The notes under the pieces: model-generated | Database searches by the model: none | Told to the model about the DNA's origin: nothing | Seen by the model: only the letters and a program-made list of their open reading frames with translations | Translations under genes and position numbers: made by a program | Part shown: positions 33,190 to 41,317 of the stretch, one piece after another | Layout: every line of letters starts with the position of its first letter | How positions within the stretch are numbered: position 1 is the first letter of the stretch | NCBI GenBank assembly: GCA_964412195.1 | Contig: CAYPNP010000018.1 | Location: 1-64,000, forward strand | DNA length: 64,000 nt | Direction: 5' to 3' | Origin: CAYPNP01 sp964412195 | Lineage (GTDB): Bacteria; Acidobacteriota; JAAYUB01

Positions 33190-34360
33190 GCCAGAGCTCC
33201 CGTTGGAAGGATGACAGGAACCGGCCTCCCGCCGGTGTCACCTGGATGATCTCCTCCACCGTGGCGACGCCGTAGCCGGCGATGTGCACTCGCGGTTCCA
33301 GGGTGTAGACCTGCCCGTCCTCGACCTTCAGGTACGGCAGCTGGCCGTAGCGCTCCCAGCGCGGGCAGAACAGGCCGGCGCCGTCGTGGGGGGAGCGGCC
33401 CACCTGGTGGCCGAGGCCGTGCTTGTATTCCTCGAAACCGCATCCGACGATGTGGCTCCGCGCCACGTCGTCCACCGTCCAGCCCTCCACGCCGGGGCGG
33501 GCGGCCTCCGCGGACTTGGCGATGGCGTCGACCACGGCCTGGAATCCTTTCTTCACCTCGGGCGGCGCCGCGGTCTCGCCCTGCCGCAGCACGTACCAGG
33601 TGCGCTGCAGGTCGGAGCAGTAGCCGTCGATCATCAGCCCGAAATCCATGTTGATGACGTGGCCCCGGGCCACCTTCTTGTCGGTGGGGCCGGTGTGCGC
33701 TTCGCCGGCCTCCGGCACGCCGGTGAAAACCGACGGGCACTGGTGGGGATTCCAGGCGGGTTCGTATCCGAGCTTCTTGACCCGCTTCAGGAGCCAGTCG
33801 TGGATCTGCTTCTCCGTCCGGCCGGGCCGGATGTAGCCGGTGACTTCCTGGAAGAGTTTCTCCGTCTCCGCGATGGCGTGCCGGATCCGGAGGACTTCCT
33901 CGGGCGACTTGCGCCCCCGCAGCGCGGAGACGATCCGTTCGGAGGACACCAGGCGGTCGGCGTATGGCGTGCCCTCCAGGTGGCCGCGGAGCTGCAGCCA
34001 CATGCCATGGGTCAGCCCGTCGGACATGACGTCGTCCACGGAGTAGTTGACGGCGATGGTCTTCGGATCGAATTCCCGGAGCACGCTCCGCAGGCTCTCC
34101 CGGATGCCGCCGACGTAGGGGACGACCCGCTGGTAATTGCCCTGCTTCTCGAACTCCGCCGCGTCCAGGTTGCCGATGAGGGCGACGGTCTGCCCGCCGC
34201 GGGCGATCAGGAACGCCGAGGCCCAGGTGTAGCCGGCCCCGACCACGAGGTCGGCGCATGGCTCGTGGGAGGTGTGGGACTCCCGCCCGAAGATCAGCCA
34301 AAGATCGATCCCGGTCTCGTTCAGGATGCGGACGGCCTGCTCAATCTTTTCTCGGATCAT
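33179..34360 (-). CDS. M24-family metallopeptidase (Xaa-Pro aminopeptidase-like)
   Basis: A 393-residue pita-bread-fold peptidase, probably a proline dipeptidase or aminopeptidase. The N-terminal creatinase-like domain (1-160) is followed by the catalytic domain with five metal ligands in order: Asp in INMDFGLMIDGY, Asp in CSDLQRTWY, His in KHGLGHQVG, Glu in LEPRVH and Glu in TVEEIIQVT. A GHQVGRSPHDG loop is also typical. An AAGGAAA site precedes ATG 34360. It could complete digestion of Xaa-Pro peptides released by the DPP-IV-like enzyme. Confidence 0.9.
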   Translation of the reverse strand: MIREKIEQAVRILNETGIDLWLIFGRESHTSHEPCADLVVGAGYTWASAFLIARGGQTVALIGNLDAAEFEKQGNYQRVVPYVGGIRESLRSVLREFDPKTIAVNYSVDDVMSDGLTHGMWLQLRGHLEGTPYADRLVSSERIVSALRGRKSPEEVLRIRHAIAETEKLFQEVTGYIRPGRTEKQIHDWLLKRVKKLGYEPAWNPHQCPSVFTGVPEAGEAHTGPTDKKVARGHVINMDFGLMIDGYCSDLQRTWYVLRQGETAAPPEVKKGFQAVVDAIAKSAEAARPGVEGWTVDDVARSHIVGCGFEEYKHGLGHQVGRSPHDGAGLFCPRWERYGQLPYLKVEDGQVYTLEPRVHIAGYGVATVEEIIQVTPAGGRFLSSFQRELWLIR

Positions 34361-34394
34361 GACAATTTCCTTTTTATCGTGGTTTCGCTGGGTT

Positions 34395-34423
34395 ATCGTA
34401 TACCAAACGGTTCCGCTGGGCAA
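34395..34423 (-). promoter_or_regulatory. Possible promoter of the M24 peptidase gene
   Basis: Minus strand TTGCCC (34423-34418), a 17-base spacer and TACGAT (34400-34395), about 35 bases before the start. Confidence 0.4.
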
Positions 34424-34543
34424 CGGGAGGGGAGGCGGATTTGCCAACTTTTCGGCCCGCCCGGTATCTGTATCTCGGAACGGGCTGGCGGACTGTATAG
34501 GGAACAACCAATCTATCAGCACATTGACTCGTTGGAGGCAGAA

Positions 34544-36997
34544 ATGAGGCGAAAACTGATCCTGCTGACCCTCTTGGCCGCGGTGACCGCCTGGGCGGCT
34601 GCCGCGGACAAGTCGGACTGGGAGGAGGTGAATTTCGAATTCAACTCCTCGATCCTGGTGGACGGGTTCCCGGCCATGCTGCAGCTGGCCGACATCCTCT
34701 CCAAGGGCCCGGAGTACCAGATTCTGGTAGAGGGCCACTGCGACGGCGTCGGCAACGACAAGTACAACGACCAGCTGGCCCTCAAGCGCGCCCAGGCGGT
34801 CCGGGATTTCCTGGTCAAGTACGGCGCCCAGCCCGGCCAGGTCGAGGTCTCGGGCAAGGGGAAGCGCGAGCCCAAGTCCGGCAACGACACCCCGGAAGGC
34901 CGGTTCATGAACCGGCGGGTGGTGTTCACCCTCTACCGCACCAAGGACGGCGGCCGGGAGGTGATCAAGAACGACGCGCCCATCAGCGCCATCCTGCACG
35001 AGCTGGAGAAATATCCCCTCCGGGACAAGATGGAGGAGATGGGCCGCAAACAGGACGCCATCCTCGACAAGCTCGGCGGCTTGGACAAGATCCTGGACCG
35101 GCTCCAGGCGATGCAGGACCGCCAGGCCAAGCTTGAGGCTGAGGTGGCCCAGCTGAAGGACCAGCTCCGGGCCGCGCCGGCGCCGCCCCCCATGCCGCCC
35201 GCTGCGGCAGCCCCCGTGGCGGCCGCGGCCGCGCCCCCGCCGGCCCCGCCGCCGGAATCCCGGGACCTGAGCCTGCTCGGCTTCAACCTCGGCGCCACCG
35301 ACGACGGCGATTTCACGGCCAACGTCAGCGCGCGCTACTTCCACCGGTTCGCCCCCACACTGGCGGTGCAGGGGCAGGGTGAGTACATCTACTACCCCGA
35401 TCGCCGGGAGTTCCAGTTTGACCTGGGCATGGTCAAGCGCTACAGGGCGCTGCAGATGGGCGCCTTCGGCTCCTTCAAGCGCGTCTCCCTGGAGGACCTG
35501 GACGGTGGCAACCTGGCCCAGGCGAGCGTGATGGGCGAGTACCTGTTCGCCCAGGGCTCCGTCGGCGGGTACTTCACCCACGGGTTCCTCCGCGAGGCGG
35601 TGGTGGGCGAGGAGTTCCTCAGCCGCAACCTGGTCCGCGAGACCTACCTCAACGCCCTCGACCAGTACGGCGTGATGTTCCAGTTCGGCCTGCCGTACGA
35701 GTTCCTGGTGGAGGGCAACGTCGGCTACATCGACCGCGGCGACCTGGCCAGCAAGGCGGGCGGCACCGTGCGGGTCGCCCGCCCGATCGCGGAGAACTGG
35801 AGCTGGTACGTCGAGGGCGCGTTCAACGAGACCTTGGTCAGCAACGACCTGGAGAGCCGCTTCGCCGCCGGCGTGCGGTACGGCCTGTGGAAGGAGCCGA
35901 CCCGCGGCGAGGTGTCCGAGGTGGTCCCGGTGGACGTGCCGCGCGTCCGCTACGACGTGCGCACGCGGACGGCTCGGACCGGCAACGACGCGCCGGTAGC
36001 CAACGCCGGCCCCGACCAGATCGACGTGCCGGCGGGCGAACTCCACCTCGACGGCAGCGCCTCGTATGACCCGGAGGGCGATGCCATCACCTACGCCTGG
36101 ACGCAGGTGCAGGGCCCGGCGGTGCAGCTCTCCGGCGGCGCCACCGCCACCCCGGCCTTCACGGCGGAGGCGGGCCAGATCTACGTGTTCCGCCTGAAGG
36201 TCACCGACTCGCTCGGCCTCTATTCCGTCGACGACGTGACGCTGACCACCCGCAAGATCGAAAACGTGGAGATCATCTACTTCCTGGCGGATCCAAGCAC
36301 CATCAACCTGGGCGACACCTCCCGGCTGAGCTGGAAGGTGATGAACGCCGAGTCAGTGGAGATCTCCGGCCTCGGCCCGGTCCAGGCGGACGGCAGCAGC
36401 GTCGTGGCGCCCACCGCCACCACGTCCTACGTCCTGACCGCCCGCGGGCACGGCCAGGAGGTGACCGCCACGGTGACCGTCGTCGTGGCGGGCGCGGAGA
36501 TCCTCTTCTTTGCGGCCGAGCCGAGCCAGATCCACGTCGGCGAGCAGTCCCGACTGAGCTGGAAGGTGATCAACGCCCAAACCGTGACGATCGAGGGCAT
36601 CGGCGTGGTCCAGTCCGAAGGGAGCGTCATGGTGGCCCCGGCCCAGACCACCCAGTACACCCTGGTCGCCACCAGCGCCGGGCAGGAGGTGCGGGCCTAC
36701 GTCACGGTGGAGGTCGTGGCGGTCAACCGCGCGCCGGTGGCCTACGCCGGCCCGGACCAGCTCTCGCGCCTGTTCGGCATCTACACCCTGGACGGCTCGG
36801 GGTCCTTCGACCCGGACGGCGACACGATCACCTTCTTCTGGAGCCAGGTGGACGGTCCCGCCGTGGCGCTGTCGAATCCCAACGGGGCCGTGACCTCGTT
36901 CGAAGCGACTACGACTGGACAGTACATCTTCGAGTTGGTGGTGTCCGACCCGAGCGGCGCCTCGTCCACCGATCGGGTCATGGTGACGATCTACTAG
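34544..36997 (+). CDS. Outer-membrane protein with N-terminal OmpA domain, beta-barrel and PKD/Ig repeats
   Basis: An 817-residue exported protein with an unusual order. Signal peptide 1-20. OmpA-like peptidoglycan-binding domain about 28-131, with LVEGHCDGVGNDKYNDQLAL and NRRVVF. Coiled coil about 150-208. Pro/Ala linker 209-238. A region of alternating amphipathic strands (about 243-460) looks like a beta-barrel. A PKD-like domain (about 483-572) has VANAGPDQIDVPAGELHLDG. Two near-duplicate Ig-like repeats follow (about 574-648 and 650-724, sharing RLSWKV[MI]NA and APT/QTTxY). A last PKD-like domain covers 728-817. GGAGG precedes ATG 34544. Classical OmpA has the barrel first and the peptidoglycan domain last. 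A terminator follows. Confidence 0.8.
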   Translation: MRRKLILLTLLAAVTAWAAAADKSDWEEVNFEFNSSILVDGFPAMLQLADILSKGPEYQILVEGHCDGVGNDKYNDQLALKRAQAVRDFLVKYGAQPGQVEVSGKGKREPKSGNDTPEGRFMNRRVVFTLYRTKDGGREVIKNDAPISAILHELEKYPLRDKMEEMGRKQDAILDKLGGLDKILDRLQAMQDRQAKLEAEVAQLKDQLRAAPAPPPMPPAAAAPVAAAAAPPPAPPPESRDLSLLGFNLGATDDGDFTANVSARYFHRFAPTLAVQGQGEYIYYPDRREFQFDLGMVKRYRALQMGAFGSFKRVSLEDLDGGNLAQASVMGEYLFAQGSVGGYFTHGFLREAVVGEEFLSRNLVRETYLNALDQYGVMFQFGLPYEFLVEGNVGYIDRGDLASKAGGTVRVARPIAENWSWYVEGAFNETLVSNDLESRFAAGVRYGLWKEPTRGEVSEVVPVDVPRVRYDVRTRTARTGNDAPVANAGPDQIDVPAGELHLDGSASYDPEGDAITYAWTQVQGPAVQLSGGATATPAFTAEAGQIYVFRLKVTDSLGLYSVDDVTLTTRKIENVEIIYFLADPSTINLGDTSRLSWKVMNAESVEISGLGPVQADGSSVVAPTATTSYVLTARGHGQEVTATVTVVVAGAEILFFAAEPSQIHVGEQSRLSWKVINAQTVTIEGIGVVQSEGSVMVAPAQTTQYTLVATSAGQEVRAYVTVEVVAVNRAPVAYAGPDQLSRLFGIYTLDGSGSFDPDGDTITFFWSQVDGPAVALSNPNGAVTSFEATTTGQYIFELVVSDPSGASSTDRVMVTIY

Positions 36998-37034
36998 CGC
37001 CTTGCCGGGGGCCCGGAGTCCCCGGATGAACCGA

Positions 37035-37065
37035 CCGGCCCGGCCCCCGCCGGGCCGGGATTTTT
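37035..37065 (+). terminator. Intrinsic terminator after the OmpA/PKD gene
   Basis: A perfect 10-bp GC stem (37035-37044 with 37049-37058), a CCCC loop, then two bases and five T residues. The rest of 36998-37245 holds no convincing gene. Confidence 0.8.
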
Positions 37066-37245
37066 CTCCTTTCCAGGGGAACCCTGAAGGGTGAACTTCG
37101 TTGAAAAAAATGAATCTGAAAGAAGGGATGATCGTGCACCCGAGCAACCGGTCGGAGAAACACGGATCAGGATCCACTTTTGGTAGCAACATTTAGCCGG
37201 AATGAACGATAATAGAAAAGAAGATCACAGATTGGAGAGGAGCGC

Positions 37246-38010
37246 ATGAGAAGAGGAATGGTCTTGTTGGCTTGGCTGTGCGTTGGAATGTGCGCCGGGT
37301 TGCTGGCCCAGCAGGCACCGGTGTCCATCCAGGGCATCTACCCGGATTCCGGGATGCCGGGCATGGTGGTCGTGGTCAAGGGCCAGGGGTTCAATCTGGG
37401 CAACCAGAAGCTGGTCTGGGCGGCGAACCTGGGTGAGGAATCCCCCGCGCCGGGCTTCGTGGAATTCAACGGCGCCCGGGGCATCGTCCAGCTCTGGCAG
37501 GACAACTTGGTGGTGGTGGAAGTGCCCGAGAATGCGACCTCGGGGCCGGTCCGCCTGACCCTGCGCTCGGGCATCTCCGTGGGCGGGAACAACTTCGAGG
37601 TGATCAACGCCCAGGGTGAGAGCGCCGACCAGGCCGGCCGGAAGGATTACGCCTTCCAGGAACACAACGAGATCGACGCCTGGGATGACCTGGCGTTCAA
37701 CCGCCCCGGTGGGCTGATCCCGTCGCCCTACTATTTCTACTACGGCTACTACCCGCGGGTATACGACCGCGCGGGCTGGGACATCAGTGGCGGATGGGAC
37801 CGGGACGGCTTCTGGGATTTCTTCCTGACCTCCGGGCCGCTCCTGTCCACCTGCGGCCTGTGGACCGGCATGGACAATGTCCGCTTCTTCCCCGGACGTT
37901 TCCACAACGATTTCCAGAACCGGTGGAGCTGGTGGAACCAGACCATGGTGCACCCGGGAGGAAAGCCGAACAAGGGCGGCAAGAAGAATTACAGCTTCCA
38001 GGAGAAGTGA
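37246..38010 (+). CDS. Secreted IPT/TIG-domain protein, function unknown
   Basis: A 254-residue exported protein. A signal peptide covers 1-21 (VLLAWLCVGMCAGLLA-Q). An IPT/TIG Ig-like domain follows at about 26-118 (SIQGIYPDSGMPGMVVVVKGQGF, then DNLVVVEVPENATSGPVRLTLRSG). The C-terminal half is rich in Tyr, Trp, Phe, Asp and Gly (YYFYYGYYPRVYDRAGWD) and matches no family I recognise. The motif [YF]xFQE occurs twice, at YAFQEHNE and YSFQEK. GAGAGGAG precedes ATG 37246. It may be a surface or matrix protein. Confidence 0.7.
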   Translation: MRRGMVLLAWLCVGMCAGLLAQQAPVSIQGIYPDSGMPGMVVVVKGQGFNLGNQKLVWAANLGEESPAPGFVEFNGARGIVQLWQDNLVVVEVPENATSGPVRLTLRSGISVGGNNFEVINAQGESADQAGRKDYAFQEHNEIDAWDDLAFNRPGGLIPSPYYFYYGYYPRVYDRAGWDISGGWDRDGFWDFFLTSGPLLSTCGLWTGMDNVRFFPGRFHNDFQNRWSWWNQTMVHPGGKPNKGGKKNYSFQEK

Positions 38011-38049
38011 CCGCTTCACGCGCGGATTTCCTCCCGGATTGATCACATG

Positions 38050-38091
38050 GCGCCGCTGCCTCCGTTGGGAGGCGGCGGCGCTTCGTGTTTT
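38050..38091 (+). terminator. Terminator between the TIG gene and the convergent sensor kinase
   Basis: A 14-bp stem (38050-38063 with 38068-38081; one G-T pair), a GTTG loop, then TTCGTGTTTT. A run of Ts on the plus strand suggests it serves the TIG gene. Confidence 0.65.
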
Positions 38092-38110
38092 CCGGGAGGC
38101 CGGGCCGGCG

Positions 38111-39985
38111 TCAGGGCGTTTCCGGCCCGGGGGAAGCGGGGGCGGGCCAGCCGGGCAGATCGATCTCGACGGTGGTCCCGCGGCCGGGTTCGGAATGGAT
38201 GCGGATGGCCCCTTCGTGCAGGGAGATGATCTTCTGGACCACCGCCAGGCCCATGCCCGTGCCGTCGGGGCGGGTGGTGAAGAAGGGCGTGAAGATCCGG
38301 GCGAGGGTCTTCTCGTCCATGCCGCGTCCGGTGTCGGTGATCCACACCCGGGCGGACTGCCGGGTCAGGGCCTCCATCCGAATTTCCAGCCGCTTCTCCG
38401 GCGCCTGCTCCATGGACTGCACGGCGTTCAGCAGCAGGTTCTGGACGGCTTTTTTCAGGAGGTACTCCTCGCCGCGGACCTGCACCGGGACCAGGCTCGT
38501 CTGAAAGGAAACGCCGGGATTCTGCTCGCGGGCGTCCCGCACGAGTTCCTCGAGCAGCCGGTCCAGCGGGAGCACGGCCCGTTCCAGCTGGATCGGCCGC
38601 GCGTACTCCAGGAAATCCGAGATCACCCGGGCCATCTCCTCCACCTCCCGCACCAGCGCCGCCGCCCGCTTTTGCTCGGCCCCCGGCCGCGCGTTGCCCA
38701 GCAGCATCTGCGCGTAGCCGCTGATGGTGGAGAGGGAGTTCTTGAGTTCGTGGGCGATGCCGGCGGCCATCTCGCCCAGGGCGACGAGGTTCTCCTGGGT
38801 CTGGAGACGGTGCCGGAGCTGCTGCTCGCCGGTGACGTCCTCCAGGACCGCGACGGCGCCCTGGAACGCGCCCTGCGGCGAGGTCAGCGGGGAGATGGAG
38901 AGGCTCACCTGCCGCTCGGCCCCGTCGGGCGCGGGCAGGGACAGGCCGGAGTCAGTCCGCGGCTGGGGATTCCCGTAGAAGGTGTCGAACGCCTCGACGA
39001 AGGCCGGGGAATCCGGGAAGATCTGGGCGTAGCGGAGGTTCAGCAGGGCCACCCGCTTCCTGCCGAGCAGCTCTTCCAGGGCGGGATTGCCGTCCAGGAA
39101 CCGTCCGCCCGCGTCGAGGGACAGGATCGCCAGGTGGAGCGCGGAAAAAATGTCCCGGGCGAATTTCTCGGAGGAGTCGGCCCGGCTCTGGGCCTGCCGG
39201 TGCAGTTCCTGGAGTTCGCGCTCCTTTTCCCGCAGCTGCTGGATGATGCCCTTGAACGACTCGGCCAGGAAGGCGACCTCGTCGGCGGGTCCGCCGCCGC
39301 TTTCCGGCGCGGGGCCGGTGCCGGCGCCCGCCTGGTGGCGGACCACCTGGAAGAGGCTTTCGTATGGCCGGACCATCCGCCGCAGGAAATACCAGCCCAC
39401 GGCGATCAGCGAGAGGACGGCGATGGTCTGCAGCAGCAGGGCCAACTGTTCGTAGGTGTCCATCACGGGCGTGGCCGGATTCCGCATCAGCACGAACAGG
39501 AGGTACTGGGGCTGGAGCCCGTCCGCGTACAGGATCGTCCGCGCCAGGACCACGCCGGCCTTGTCCGGGGGGGACGCCGCCTCCACCGGTTCCTGCAGCA
39601 CCTGGCCCGGCAGGGGGCGCTGGGCGAGGAGCGGCGCGGGATCCAGCCGCGCGACCAGGTCCTTGGCGAGCCCGACGGCGGTCCGGGCGAAGATCATGCG
39701 GCCCCCGCCGTCGGTGACCTGCAGCGCCAGCAATCCCTCCTGCACGTAGGCGTCCTGCAGCTTCTGGCGCTTTTCGGGGAGCGAAATCGGCGGCCGGAGG
39801 GCCTGCTCTAGGCGGAGGCAGATGCGCTCGGCGGCGAGCGACCGGGCCGCCTCGTCGCGCTGGCGTTTCAGCTCCCGGTTGTCGGCGGCGAGGAAGAGGT
39901 TCATCCCCACCAGCGAGAGCACCGCCAGCGTGAGGATGCCCCCGACCACGTACACGGCGTATCGGCTGCGGCCGGAAGGATTCAT
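38111..39985 (-). CDS. Membrane sensor histidine kinase with PAS domain
   Basis: A 624-residue kinase. TM1 is at about 11-33, a periplasmic region at 34-180, and TM2 at about 183-202. A HAMP-like segment and coiled coil lead to PAS (about 280-395, with ILSLDAGGRFLDGNPALEELLG). HisKA has His412 in GIAHELKNSLSTISGYAQM; the HATPase has NAVQSM, ITDTGRGMDEKTLARIFTPFF and GTGMGLAVVQKII. It resembles NtrB/PilS/AtoS-type kinases that act on NtrC-type regulators. The start codon overlaps the stop of the prepilin peptidase gene (ATGA), so translation is coupled. A PilS-like role is plausible but not proven. Confidence 0.9.
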   Translation of the reverse strand: MNPSGRSRYAVYVVGGILTLAVLSLVGMNLFLAADNRELKRQRDEAARSLAAERICLRLEQALRPPISLPEKRQKLQDAYVQEGLLALQVTDGGGRMIFARTAVGLAKDLVARLDPAPLLAQRPLPGQVLQEPVEAASPPDKAGVVLARTILYADGLQPQYLLFVLMRNPATPVMDTYEQLALLLQTIAVLSLIAVGWYFLRRMVRPYESLFQVVRHQAGAGTGPAPESGGGPADEVAFLAESFKGIIQQLREKERELQELHRQAQSRADSSEKFARDIFSALHLAILSLDAGGRFLDGNPALEELLGRKRVALLNLRYAQIFPDSPAFVEAFDTFYGNPQPRTDSGLSLPAPDGAERQVSLSISPLTSPQGAFQGAVAVLEDVTGEQQLRHRLQTQENLVALGEMAAGIAHELKNSLSTISGYAQMLLGNARPGAEQKRAAALVREVEEMARVISDFLEYARPIQLERAVLPLDRLLEELVRDAREQNPGVSFQTSLVPVQVRGEEYLLKKAVQNLLLNAVQSMEQAPEKRLEIRMEALTRQSARVWITDTGRGMDEKTLARIFTPFFTTRPDGTGMGLAVVQKIISLHEGAIRIHSEPGRGTTVEIDLPGWPAPASPGPETP

Positions 39986-40812
39986 AGGAGGTTCCAGTAC
40001 CAGTCCAGGAGGCGATCCCCGGCCAGCAGCGAGATGACCGCGGCCAGGGCCAGGAACGTGCCGAAGGGGATCTCGTACTTGCGGTCCCCGCCGGCGCGCC
40101 GGATCAGGACGGCACCGGCGGCGGCGCCCAGGAAGGAGCCCAGGAAAATGGTCAGCAGCGTCTGGGACCAGCCCAGCACGGTGCCGACGAAACCCATCAG
40201 GATGATGTCGCCGTGGCCCATGCCCTCGGCCTTCTTGACGATGTAGTAGCCCACCGCCACCGCCAGCAGCATCCCTGCGCCGGTCAGCAGGCCGAGCAAC
40301 GCGCCGGTCCAGCCGAGGGCCAGCGGGTGGGCGACGGAAAAACCGGCCAGCGAGAGCAGCCGGGCCAGCTCCGGCGCCTGGCGCTGGTGGAGGGCCTGCC
40401 AGGGTGCGGTGGCGAAGCCAAGCACGAGGCCGGTGACGGTGATGCCGTGGGGCAGGATGCGGTGATAGGCGTCGATGAACGCCAGCGTCAGCATGGCGCT
40501 GCAGAAGGCGGCGTAGAGGAAGAAGGACAGGCCCGGGCCGAACGCCAGCCGGACCGCCACCCAGAGGAGGGCGTTGAGGGCCTCCACCGCCGGGTAGCGC
40601 CAGGAGATGGGCGCGCGGCAGTGGCGGCACCGGCCCCGCAGGACGAGGAAGCTGAGCAGGGGGATGTTGTCGTAGAAGGCGATTTCGTGGCCGCAGGCGG
40701 GGCAGGCCGAGCGGGGCAGGACGATGGACCGGCCCAGCGGCACCCGGTGGATGCACACATTCAGGAAGCTGCCTGTGACCAGCCCGAAGAGGGCCACCAG
40801 CGCGATGTCCAT
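39982..40812 (-). CDS. pilD: Prepilin peptidase (PilD/GspO family)
   Basis: Inner-membrane aspartic protease of 276 residues that cleaves and N-methylates type IV prepilins and type II secretion pseudopilins. The N-terminal zinc site is CPACGHE with CRHCRAPISWRYPAVE, the complete methylase-domain signature. About seven to eight hydrophobic segments follow. The two catalytic Asp are in FIDAYHRILP and GMGHGDIILMG. It is first in the operon with the sensor kinase. A candidate promoter and an early terminator lie upstream, suggesting attenuation. No pilin genes are in the window. Confidence 0.93.
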   Translation of the reverse strand: MDIALVALFGLVTGSFLNVCIHRVPLGRSIVLPRSACPACGHEIAFYDNIPLLSFLVLRGRCRHCRAPISWRYPAVEALNALLWVAVRLAFGPGLSFFLYAAFCSAMLTLAFIDAYHRILPHGITVTGLVLGFATAPWQALHQRQAPELARLLSLAGFSVAHPLALGWTGALLGLLTGAGMLLAVAVGYYIVKKAEGMGHGDIILMGFVGTVLGWSQTLLTIFLGSFLGAAAGAVLIRRAGGDRKYEIPFGTFLALAAVISLLAGDRLLDWYWNLL

Positions 40813-40869
40813 GCCCGCCTCGCGAGAATCGGGTTCAAGGTAGCGGAAATAAACGGTGAAAGCAATGCC

Positions 40870-40895
40870 AAAAAAAACTGCCCTTTCCAGGGCAG
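40870..40895 (-). terminator. Intrinsic terminator ahead of pilD
   Basis: A 7-bp stem (40895-40889 with 40884-40878), a GGAA loop read on the minus strand, then eight T residues (40877-40870). It sits between a good promoter and the pilD start. Confidence 0.7.
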
Positions 40896-40944
40896 CTCGT
40901 CACCATAAGGTGGATTGGGGAGGGTATGGAGAATGTTCCAACCA
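40870..40944 (-). ncRNA. Candidate small RNA or transcription attenuator upstream of pilD
   Basis: A promoter on the minus strand (40978-40951) predicts a transcript starting near 40944. An intrinsic terminator at 40895-40870 would end it after about 75 bases. The RNA has a small CACC/GGTG hairpin and the terminator hairpin and no clear reading frame. If the terminator is read through, the RNA continues into pilD 58 bases later, so it may be an attenuator leader rather than a separate RNA. I match it to no known riboswitch. Confidence 0.45.
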
Positions 40945-40950
40945 AGGCCT

Positions 40951-40978
40951 ATTATATTCACAATTTCGAACAGGTCAA
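40951..40978 (-). promoter_or_regulatory. Strong promoter upstream of the small RNA / pilD
   Basis: TTGACC (40978-40973), a 16-base spacer, and a perfect TATAAT (40956-40951) on the minus strand. Confidence 0.65.
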
Positions 40979-41008
40979 GAGAAAAGATGGGTCACCGGTT
41001 CGCCCCAC

Positions 41009-41031
41009 CGCCGTTTCGCCGTTTCCGCGAA
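41009..41031. repeat. CGGCGAAAC-type degenerate repeat, short copy
   Basis: Two to three imperfect copies of a CCGTTTCG word (complement CGGCGAAAC). The same word family occurs at 55133-55175. Confidence 0.45.
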
Positions 41032-41107
41032 CAGCCACCACCCTTGCAAACGCAAATGATTTCCGCTACTCTGGCGGCATCTTGGGGCCGGGATCCGGGC
41101 CGCGCGA

Positions 41108-41162
41108 GGAACGCATGGAATACTTTGACATCCGCGGGGGCGACGTCCCGCAAGGCGAGGTG
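41108..41162 (+). repeat. Left copy of a 55-bp exact duplication at the assembly gap (murA 5' end)
   Basis: Identical over 55 bases to 41263-41317. It contains the murA ATG (41115) and its first 16 codons, cut by the gap. It is most likely the same genomic sequence written twice by a scaffolder. Confidence 0.9.
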
Positions 41163-41262
41163 NNNNNNNNNNNNNNNNNNNNNNNNNNNNNNNNNNNNNN
41201 NNNNNNNNNNNNNNNNNNNNNNNNNNNNNNNNNNNNNNNNNNNNNNNNNNNNNNNNNNNNNN
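41163..41262. other. Assembly gap of 100 N
   Basis: Exactly 100 unknown bases. Because the flanks are an exact 55-bp duplicate, the gap is probably artificial and the true sequence runs on without it. Confidence 0.95.
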
Positions 41263-41317
41263 GGAACGCATGGAATACTTTGACATCCGCGGGGGCGACG
41301 TCCCGCAAGGCGAGGTG
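41263..41317 (+). repeat. Right copy of the 55-bp duplication
   Basis: Identical to 41108-41162; it continues into the intact murA gene. Confidence 0.9.

Noticed and set aside
37110..37196. 28-codon frame (MNLKEGMIV...) between the OmpA-like and TIG genes
   Set aside because: Too short, no ribosome-binding site, no recognisable features.
41115..41162. A separate truncated murA fragment before the gap
   Set aside because: It is identical to the start of the intact gene and is best explained as an assembly duplicate.
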